Positions 17,128 to 23,479 of a DNA stretch of 39,482 nucleotides are shown one piece after another. Every line of letters starts with the position of its first letter. Within the stretch, counting starts at the first letter, position 1. A model generated the notes under the pieces. That model had not been told where the DNA came from, searched no databases, and saw only the letters and a program-made list of their open reading frames with translations. The stretch comes from Bacteroidales bacterium UBA3764. Its GTDB lineage: Bacteria > Bacteroidota > Bacteroidia > Bacteroidales > UBA932. The position numbers were made by a program, and so were the translations under genes. Location: positions 1 through 39,482 of the forward strand of contig DFFY01000053.1 of NCBI GenBank assembly GCA_002371115.1. Reading direction: 5' to 3'.

Positions 17128-19416
17128 ATGAAAAAGACACTTCTCTTTACTGCCCTTGCAGCAGTTCTGGCCCTGGTTTCCTGCACCAAGGAAGAGAACC
17201 AGGCACTTCCCAAGGTCACCAAGACCGTACACTTCACCGCCGCCGCGCCGGAGACCAAGGCTCTCTTCAGCACGCCCAACGGCAATACCTATCCTGTCCT
17301 TTGGACGGAGAATGATACAAAGGTAGATCTTCTTGTCAATTATGACAATAACAACAAGCTTACGCCCGAGCTTGTCCGTTCCGACGATAACAAAACAGCC
17401 ACCTTCTCGGCGGACGTCGAAGCGGAAGGAGATGCCTACACATTTGTTGCCGTAAGTCCGGCGAACAGCGTTATATCGGCCAATAATACAGACAAGCGTT
17501 TTGGCATCTCCGTCCCTACCGGACAGGCATCCACAGCCGGATCGCCGGATCCCAAAGCCATTATGCTGTACGCGAAATCGGACGATTATGACTCGTTCCA
17601 GAGCAATGTCAATATGGATTTCCACCATATTACCGGCTATTTCCATCTGGTATTTACGGACTATGCTGACGCTCTTGACGGAGCAACTGTAAGCTCCGTT
17701 ACCATTAATGCCGATAAGGTCCTCGCAGGACGCATTTTCTTCTTCCCGGGCGACGGCCACATGGAAGAGAATGGAACCAGCGGAAGTGGCACCGTTACCG
17801 CAACGACCTCATCACTTGACAATGTGTGGATGGGTGTGGCGCCGGTAAATTTGTCCAATGAAGCCATGACCATTGTGGTCAATACCGACAAGGGAACCAT
17901 TACCAAAAGTATCCAGTTTGGAGCAAATGCCGTTCTGTCCTCCGGGAAAATTGCCAAACTCCAGATTAGCCTTGCGGGAAGCACGCTTGTGGCGCCCGTA
18001 CAGTATAATCTTGTAACCGACAAGAGCCAGCTGCATATCGGCGACAAGATTATCATTGTAGCGGCAAACAGCAATGTCGCCATTTCTTCCACGCAGAACG
18101 ACAACAACCGAGGTCAGGCTGGTATTACCAAAGGCGAAGGCGTCATTCTTGACCCTTCCGATGCCGTTGAGGTCTTCGAGCTTGAAGACGGCATCAAGCC
18201 AGGAAAATTTGCGCTCAAGGCCACATCGGCGGAGAATCCCGGATACCTTTATGCCGCCTATGAGGATGCCAATACCGGTAACTACATGAGGACAAAGGAC
18301 GTCCTGGACAAGTACGGCTCATGGAGCATATCCATCGCCGACAAGCAGAACGGTGTGGACGATACCGATAAGGACGACTATACAAAGTACGTGACCACCA
18401 TTCAGGCTGAATCCAGCGCCCGCGGCCTTATGCTCTATAACCAGGCAAGTTCTTTGTTCTCATCTTATTCGACTACCAGCAGCCTTCTTAAGAGCAAAGT
18501 CAGTTACTTGCATATTTACCGCCTGGACAAAGCTGCAGACACCACTCCCCGCTTCAAGGCCACCATGCCAGATGCCGATGGCGAGAACCAAGTCACAATC
18601 TCCGCTTCCGCCAAAGACAATATCGAAGTGTATGTATTTGGCAACAGTTCCTGGACGGCATCCGTAACCGGCGGCGCCACCCTCAGTGAAACCGCCGGCA
18701 CCGGCAACACCATCCTCACACTCTCGGTCCCCGAGAACACCTCCACCACCGATACGCAGGAGTACACCGTCAACGTTTCCACCACCGCAAGCGTGACGCC
18801 CGCATCGTATGTATTCACCATCACTCAGTCCAAGAAGCCCGGTGAAGGAGGTGTAAAGATTGGCGATGTGCTGTGGTCAGAGTCATTTGCCGGCGGTGCC
18901 GCGAACGACACGCCTTCTGCCTATCAAAGTAGTGGGACAGGCACATTTGTCTATGGAGGTGCTTCTGTTACCTATACGCAGAAAGATGCCAATACAAAAC
19001 TTTATAACGATGGCCTTGTTTACCTTAATTCGACCACTTATAATACCGATGCGAAGAAAGCCGCGACAGGTGCCAACTTAATGAATCTTATGGTACGCTA
19101 CAAAGGTGGGTATTGGAAGATTGCAGGCATTCCTTGTGAAGGGGTCAGAAAGGCAAAACTTACTTATCGCAGTAACTCTGTGCCCAATGCAGACCGGACT
19201 GTGACCACCGACACCGAGGGAGTAAGCCTTGGCACCGTGAGTAATACAGAATATACCTCTGAATGGGACAAAAAAGTCATTGTAATCACCTACGACATTA
19301 CCTTTGAAAACAGTTTCTCTGGTGAAACTTTCAACCTCCAGTTCAATAACAAAAACACAGGGACCAACAACATTCGCGTAACGGACGCTGAAATTGTTGT
19401 CACAGAATTATTTTAA
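17128..19416 (+). CDS. Fimbrillin-like (Mfa/FimA-type) modular surface lipoprotein
   Basis: This 762-residue lipoprotein has lipobox LALVSC (Cys19), then TKEE. Residues about 30-285 match the fimbrillin-like pattern (TVHFTAAAPETKALF, YPVLWTENDTKVD, NVWMGVAPVNL, ITKSIQFGANAVLSSGK). Residues about 287-470 form a second module (YNLVTDKSQLHIGDKIIIVAA ... GSWSISI). A BACON-like module with NSSWTASVTGGATLS follows (about 471-572), then a C-terminal domain (about 573-762). The ATG at 17128 is chosen over earlier in-frame ATGs because it starts the signal peptide. The first three modules are paralogous to the gene at 19581 but the C-terminal domains differ. From about 18880 onward the DNA becomes noticeably AT-richer. 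It is probably a surface fibre subunit or adhesin/ligand-binding lipoprotein. Confidence 0.85.
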   Translation: MKKTLLFTALAAVLALVSCTKEENQALPKVTKTVHFTAAAPETKALFSTPNGNTYPVLWTENDTKVDLLVNYDNNNKLTPELVRSDDNKTATFSADVEAEGDAYTFVAVSPANSVISANNTDKRFGISVPTGQASTAGSPDPKAIMLYAKSDDYDSFQSNVNMDFHHITGYFHLVFTDYADALDGATVSSVTINADKVLAGRIFFFPGDGHMEENGTSGSGTVTATTSSLDNVWMGVAPVNLSNEAMTIVVNTDKGTITKSIQFGANAVLSSGKIAKLQISLAGSTLVAPVQYNLVTDKSQLHIGDKIIIVAANSNVAISSTQNDNNRGQAGITKGEGVILDPSDAVEVFELEDGIKPGKFALKATSAENPGYLYAAYEDANTGNYMRTKDVLDKYGSWSISIADKQNGVDDTDKDDYTKYVTTIQAESSARGLMLYNQASSLFSSYSTTSSLLKSKVSYLHIYRLDKAADTTPRFKATMPDADGENQVTISASAKDNIEVYVFGNSSWTASVTGGATLSETAGTGNTILTLSVPENTSTTDTQEYTVNVSTTASVTPASYVFTITQSKKPGEGGVKIGDVLWSESFAGGAANDTPSAYQSSGTGTFVYGGASVTYTQKDANTKLYNDGLVYLNSTTYNTDAKKAATGANLMNLMVRYKGGYWKIAGIPCEGVRKAKLTYRSNSVPNADRTVTTDTEGVSLGTVSNTEYTSEWDKKVIVITYDITFENSFSGETFNLQFNNKNTGTNNIRVTDAEIVVTELF

Positions 19417-19439
19417 CCTTAAAATCCAGTGAATTCATT

Positions 19440-19569
19440 ATGATAAAAGATACTTATACCCCCCCAGGCGGATACGCTCTGGATAGGAACACAAACAACT
19501 ATACTTGACATCTCGACGCCGGGTAATACCATATCCGACGTCGAGGAAGATGATTGGGACAAGGACTAA
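19440..19569 (+). pseudogene. Second micro-ORF, frame interrupted at a C7 tract
   Basis: The ATG at 19440 gives a frame that stops after 22 codons (TGA 19506-19508). A run of seven C (19459-19465) lies in codons 7-9. Shifting frame +1 there, equivalent to losing one C, continues a peptide beginning MIKDTYTPQAD that ends EEDDWDKD at a TAA (19567-19569), 11 nt before the next lipoprotein ATG. The shifted product contains PQADTLWIGTQTTILDIS, which aligns without gaps to PTAEEFQVRLESSLLTTS of the intact peptide at 16961. So it is a broken, phase-variable or frameshift-decoded copy of the same small gene, or the extra C is a sequencing error. The sequence cannot say which. Confidence 0.65.
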
Positions 19570-19580
19570 AAGATGTTGCT

Positions 19581-21929
19581 ATGAGAAAGACCTTATTATT
19601 TCTTTTTATTGCAGGCTCTTCTATGTTGTTGTCCTGCACAAGAGAGGAAGCAAAGGATGCTCCGAATGCTTCCTCTCCCAAAATCATCGAATTCTCCGCT
19701 GAAATGCCTGCAACCAAAGCCATCTTTGGAGAAAAAACCGAGGATGGAAAGTATCCCGTCACCTGGACGGAGAACGATGCTGCGCCTGCGATTACGTACA
19801 ACAACGTACAGACAATCTACCAGGCTAACGACTTTAAGCTAAACGATGATAAGACGTCTCATTTTACCTGGGCTATACCTAAAGAGGCCGATTCCTACTA
19901 CTTTAATATTGTTTCTCCGTTTTCTGCACTAAAAACTTTTTATAATGGGAACAGAATTAATGTAGAAATTCCTTCAGGACAAACCTGTACGCCAGAAAGC
20001 CCCGACGAGAATGCCATTATTCTCTACGCCAGAACAGAGGAATATCCAGCAGCCAAATTGCCGGCGCATCTCGAAATGAAATTTGAGCATGTGCCGGCAT
20101 ATATGCGCCTTATATTTACTAATCTTAGCAAAGATAGCGATGAGGAAGTTATCCAGGCCATGGTGATAGAGTCTGAAGACCTCAACATTGCAGGTAGAAT
20201 ATATTTCTATACCGATAGCAAAACATGGGGCGAAAACGCAGGAGCAATGGTAAAGGCAATCACTATCTCTACCAGCCAACTTGACAATGTATGGGTTGCA
20301 CTTGCCCCTGTTGACCTTTCTAACAAGATTCTATCCTTCAAAGTTAACACCGACAAGAAAACCTACACCAAGGAAATCACTTTCCCCGCAGGTCGAACTC
20401 TCACATCTGGCCGCACTGCTAAATTTACAGTTGACATGACCGGAGCAGAAGTGGCTGAAATCGTAGAATACGAGCTTGTAACTTCTACATCAGACCTTCA
20501 CTACGGAGATGAACTTATCATTGCTGCAGCTGACTCAGATGTCGCTATCTCTACATCCCAAAAAGCTGACAACCGCAGTGCCACCGGTATTACCCGCGAC
20601 GGAACAACAATCATAGGTGCTTCTTCCGCTGTTGAAAAATTCACACTTGGCGACGGATTGATTCCCGGGACATGGTCACTTAATGCAACCGGAGGCGAAA
20701 GCGACGGCTATATCTATGCCGCTGATGGCTACAATGTGAATGACAAGAACTGGCTCAGAACCAAATCCACCTTGGATGCGCTTGGTAGTTGGAGCATTAG
20801 TTTCGGTGATATCACAACCAATGATAAGAACTCTCCTGATAAAACCCGAGCAATTATAAGAGCTTCTACCGAGGGAACAAGACATTGCCTGCTGCGCTAT
20901 AATAGTGATTCCAATATTTTTTCCGCATATAACACTGGGACAACCATGTATCCGGTCAAAATCTACCGCAAAGTCCAAGACCCGGTAGAGACCACACGCT
21001 TTAACGTTTTGGATGCATCTGGTAGTCTGGAATCGCTTACGATTGACGACACCGCTCGTACAATTCCAGTTTATGTAATGGGCAACGTTTCATGGACAGC
21101 TTCGGTCACTGGTGGAGCAACGTTCACTTCAAATAGCAGCGCTTCAACAAGCGGAAGAGGAGCAGCTATTCTTAATCTGGACATTCCAAGGAATGTAAAC
21201 GATGAGAATAATGAGTATGAATTAACCGTTTCCACAGAAGAATCCGTTACTACTAAAAAATACTTTTATACAATAACTCAAGAGCCCCAGTTCCTCCCTG
21301 TCAAATGGAATTTCCCTGCGCCTAGTGAAACATGGATCTCTGGAACAGACTTTAATGCTTCTACATCTAGCGAGACTTACGTATATGCTGATACCCCTAC
21401 TCACGCTGGTAAACTCACCGTCGTGCGTCCAAGCGGGAAAACACCAAGCACATCCGAATACGCTGAGATGGGTACTTGGGGCTTGGGAGCAAGTGCGTAT
21501 CTGCTAAACACCAATGGGATGTATCCAGATGATTACTGGCTATTCGATGTTTACAATGTTGACAATGATGCCGGGACTTACACCATTAAGTACTATCATC
21601 GTGCATCCGCAGCCGGTCCCAAATACTATATGCTTGAATACTCAACTGATGACGGAGAAAACTGGACAGCAGTTGAACCTCAAAGCACCCTCGATACCAG
21701 AGATGCTGGAGGAAGCGTTACAAATTCGTACTACATTACTGATGCTAATACCGTTGCAACTGTAAACGCCTCGTTCACACTTGACTCTCCATTCTCCGGG
21801 ACATTGAAGATTCGCTCCAGAGTATGTGCAGATTTGAGGGTAGATACATCCAATTCGAACGCTATTGCAGGTGGTGGTTCCAACAGAATGAGTACAATAT
21901 CCATTACCTTCAAACCCGATTCTGAATAA
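19581..21929 (+). CDS. Second fimbrillin-like modular surface lipoprotein
   Basis: This 782-residue paralogue of the gene at 17128 has lipobox MLLSC (Cys19), then TREE. The fimbrillin-like N-domain (FSAEMPATKAIFG, YPVTWTENDAAPAI, NVWVALAPVDL) spans about 25-292. The second module (YELVTSTSDLHYGDELIIAAA ... GSWSISF) spans about 294-466, and the BACON-like module (NVSWTASVTGGATF) about 468-565. The C-terminal module (about 566-782, starting VKWNFPAPSETW) is related to the middle module of the BACON lipoprotein at 14335. The ATG at 19581 starts the signal peptide. Base composition and codon use are clearly more AT-rich than in the susC/susD genes, consistent with recombination or separate acquisition. 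It ends the cluster, 11 nt before a strong hairpin. Confidence 0.85.
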   Translation: MRKTLLFLFIAGSSMLLSCTREEAKDAPNASSPKIIEFSAEMPATKAIFGEKTEDGKYPVTWTENDAAPAITYNNVQTIYQANDFKLNDDKTSHFTWAIPKEADSYYFNIVSPFSALKTFYNGNRINVEIPSGQTCTPESPDENAIILYARTEEYPAAKLPAHLEMKFEHVPAYMRLIFTNLSKDSDEEVIQAMVIESEDLNIAGRIYFYTDSKTWGENAGAMVKAITISTSQLDNVWVALAPVDLSNKILSFKVNTDKKTYTKEITFPAGRTLTSGRTAKFTVDMTGAEVAEIVEYELVTSTSDLHYGDELIIAAADSDVAISTSQKADNRSATGITRDGTTIIGASSAVEKFTLGDGLIPGTWSLNATGGESDGYIYAADGYNVNDKNWLRTKSTLDALGSWSISFGDITTNDKNSPDKTRAIIRASTEGTRHCLLRYNSDSNIFSAYNTGTTMYPVKIYRKVQDPVETTRFNVLDASGSLESLTIDDTARTIPVYVMGNVSWTASVTGGATFTSNSSASTSGRGAAILNLDIPRNVNDENNEYELTVSTEESVTTKKYFYTITQEPQFLPVKWNFPAPSETWISGTDFNASTSSETYVYADTPTHAGKLTVVRPSGKTPSTSEYAEMGTWGLGASAYLLNTNGMYPDDYWLFDVYNVDNDAGTYTIKYYHRASAAGPKYYMLEYSTDDGENWTAVEPQSTLDTRDAGGSVTNSYYITDANTVATVNASFTLDSPFSGTLKIRSRVCADLRVDTSNSNAIAGGGSNRMSTISITFKPDSE

Positions 21930-21940
21930 TCCTCCAGATC

Positions 21941-21970
21941 AGTAGGGCAGCCCGTTTGGACTGCCCTACT
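21941..21970 (+). terminator. Strong hairpin ending the phosphoesterase/SusCD cluster
   Basis: AGTAGGGCAG (21941-21950) and CTGCCCTACT (21961-21970) form a perfect 10-bp stem with a 10-nt loop, followed by TCATTTTACT. The T-tract is imperfect, but the stem lies 11 nt after the last stop codon. Confidence 0.8.
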
Positions 21971-22071
21971 TCATTTTACTATTCCTCAAAACAGCCCTCC
22001 TCCCTTCCTAGGGCCGCTTAATAGGTAAAGTTCTCGAAAGGTGTGCCATTAAAATTTCTGTCGGGGATTGT

Positions 22072-22155
22072 TCATCCTTAAAAGAGCGTCTGAACAAGGA
22101 CGAGAAGCCCATATTGCTCCTCTCATCCTTGTATTGGCGTTTTTTTAAGGATGAG
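22072..22155. repeat. Interleaved inverted repeats left of the rpn gene
   Basis: TCATCCTTAAAA (22072-22083) is repeated in perfect inversion at 22143-22154. CTCATCCTT (22122-22130) pairs with AAGGATGAG (22147-22155). ACAAGGACGAGA (22094-22105) pairs with TCTCATCCTTGT (22121-22132) with one mismatch. The arms compete, so alternative folds are possible. Related sequences lie on the other side of rpn at 23323-23366. Confidence 0.7.
22117..22131 (+). repeat. 15-bp direct repeat, left copy (CTCCTCTCATCCTTG)
   Basis: The sequence is identical to 23323-23337 on the other side of the rpn gene. It overlaps the local hairpin arms, so it may belong to a dispersed palindromic repeat rather than be a target-site duplication. 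Confidence 0.7.
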
Positions 22156-22168
22156 GTAGTTGGGCGCG

Positions 22169-22191
22169 AAAAAATCCAGAATCTTTTCTGG
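22169..22191 (-). terminator. Rho-independent terminator of the rpn gene
   Basis: Read on the minus strand, CCAGAA-AAGA-TTCTGG (22191 to 22176) is a perfect 6-bp stem with a 4-nt loop, followed by A and then six T (22174-22169). It lies 35 nt past the rpn stop codon. Confidence 0.75.
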
Positions 22192-22226
22192 GAACCTGGA
22201 CCGTAAACGCATTGGCTGCGACTTAT

Positions 22227-23135
22227 TCAGTTCTGTTGTAGCGCAAGGACTTCCTCCAGGGGCAACTGCGTAGCTTCTGCCACGGCCTGGGCATCCAGAC
22301 CCATCTTCAAAAGACGTATTGCCGTCTCCCGCTGTGCTTTAGCCTCGCCTTCAGCTCTTCCCTCAGCTCTTCCTTCTGCAAGACCCTTGGCGCGGCCCCT
22401 GGCTTCGCCCTTTTCCTCTGCTGTGGCCATTTGATTGACGATATCTCTGATGGTAATCATTTGCTTGATGTATTCCGAACGTTCCTTGGGAGCGAATTTA
22501 GTAATTTCTGCAGAATTAAACAACAAGTCAAAGATTTCGCCCTTCAATTCCTTGGGACGCTCCTCCATCTCAGGCATGTTCCTCATCGCATAGCAGAAGT
22601 TGTCCAGCAGCGAGGCCTCGCTGGTCATCGCCTTCCGGCAATTGGGAACCTCCAGGAAGATGTACTCCACCGGAATGGGCATGTCCTCGCCCGTTGAAAG
22701 CTCTTTCAGCCTGTACCTGTACAGCACCCTGTCGGAGCCCAGGTGCAGCGGAAAATTGACCACGCCGATAAAATAGATTTGCGGCAGCGTCCAGTCCGTA
22801 CTCCCGGTCTGCACCTGTTCCTGAATCACGAAGGTGGAGTTAAACAGCGCCCGCTCATAAAAAGTCTTCTGCTCCGCAAACTGCATCTCCACTATAAAGT
22901 GCGCACCGGTCTCATCCGTACAGTGCACATCCAGCCGGATATCCTTTCCTTCCTCGATGGGGTTCACATACTCCTGCGGGCCAAAACTCAGTTTGGTTAT
23001 CTTCCGCTCAGGAATCATCTCCTGCAAAAAGAGTTGCATCAATCGCCGGGCCGGAGCCCAGCCAAACGTCCGCTTGAACCATCGGTCCATCAGCACATTG
23101 GCATACCTGCCAATTTTCAATTCATTTTGTTCCAT
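22227..23135 (-). CDS. Rpn family recombination-promoting nuclease / PD-(D/E)XK transposase-like protein
   Basis: This 302-residue protein belongs to the family with a PD-(D/E)XK nuclease-like domain (PDDEXK_2/Rpn). Catalytic-type residues are Asp69 (DIRLD) and Glu83-x-Gln85 (VEMQ). Residues after about 235 form a charged tail with GRAKGLAEGRAEGRAEGEA repeats, followed by a short helix (LLKMGLDAQAVAEAT) common to this family. The start is placed at the ATG on 23135 (MEQNELKIG); the 34-residue upstream extension reads through the promoter region. RpnA of E. coli promotes RecA-independent recombination, and these genes occur in many copies in Bacteroidetes. The gene has its own terminator and is flanked by related hairpins and a 15-bp direct repeat. 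Confidence 0.88.
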   Translation of the reverse strand: MEQNELKIGRYANVLMDRWFKRTFGWAPARRLMQLFLQEMIPERKITKLSFGPQEYVNPIEEGKDIRLDVHCTDETGAHFIVEMQFAEQKTFYERALFNSTFVIQEQVQTGSTDWTLPQIYFIGVVNFPLHLGSDRVLYRYRLKELSTGEDMPIPVEYIFLEVPNCRKAMTSEASLLDNFCYAMRNMPEMEERPKELKGEIFDLLFNSAEITKFAPKERSEYIKQMITIRDIVNQMATAEEKGEARGRAKGLAEGRAEGRAEGEAKAQRETAIRLLKMGLDAQAVAEATQLPLEEVLALQQN

Positions 23136-23177
23136 GTTTTCACGTTTTGTGACACCGGGCCCGGATGTCGGTTTCTG

Positions 23178-23185
23178 CAAACATA
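23178..23185 (-). promoter_or_regulatory. Possible -7 element (TATGTTTG) for rpn
   Basis: Minus-strand TAnnTTTG match, 42 nt upstream of the rpn ATG. The nearest TTG upstream (23211-23209) is 23 nt away, slightly longer than usual. Confidence 0.35.
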
Positions 23186-23212
23186 GAACAAGGACAGCGA
23201 AAAACCTACAAT

Positions 23213-23280
23213 CGTAAAAAAGATTGTGTTGTTTCACATGATTTTTTGCTGTTTTTTACGATTTTTTGCTATTTCTTACG
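23213..23280 (+). repeat. Two 20-bp tandem units plus an inverted CGTAAAAAA copy
   Basis: ATTTTTTGCTGTTTTTTACG (23241-23260) is followed directly by a second copy with two differences (23261-23280). CGTAAAAAA at 23213-23221 is the inverse of the TTTTTTACG that ends the first unit. These lie in the 344-nt non-coding gap 23136-23479 between rpn and tex, where no further gene was seen. Confidence 0.7.
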
Positions 23281-23322
23281 ATTCATCAGCAACAGGAAGC
23301 CTGATGCTGCCTGGCGATTATA

Positions 23323-23366
23323 CTCCTCTCATCCTTGCTTTAGCCCATTTCTGAGGACGAGAGTTG
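23323..23366. repeat. Hairpin and right copy of the 15-bp direct repeat
   Basis: CTCCTCTCATCCTTG (23323-23337) repeats 22117-22131 exactly. CTCTCATCCT pairs with a downstream AGGACGAGAG with one mismatch, and the loop contains AGCCCAT. The left-hand structure near 22094-22132 also has AGCCCAT in its loop. The two structures look like related palindromic units flanking rpn. Confidence 0.65.
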
Positions 23367-23479
23367 TGCAGGGAGCAAGGCATTGCGGCGCGGGGTGTAA
23401 CGCAAAAATGCCAAAATATGGCGTGCGTAACGGAAGCCACGCAGTTGTCCCTGGAGAAAATCTTTGCCCCACAACAGAA

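Noticed and set aside
22227..23135. rpn gene considered as a complete insertion sequence
   Set aside because: No terminal inverted repeats in the usual IS sense and no clear target duplication; only flanking hairpins and a 15-bp repeat, reported separately.
23241..23280. Tandem 20-bp units considered as a CRISPR remnant
   Set aside because: Two adjacent T-rich imperfect units without spacers; no cas genes nearby.
23400..23460. Possible terminator for tex (GCGTG/CACGC pairing)
   Set aside because: The stem is short and no T-tract follows on the minus strand; not convincing.
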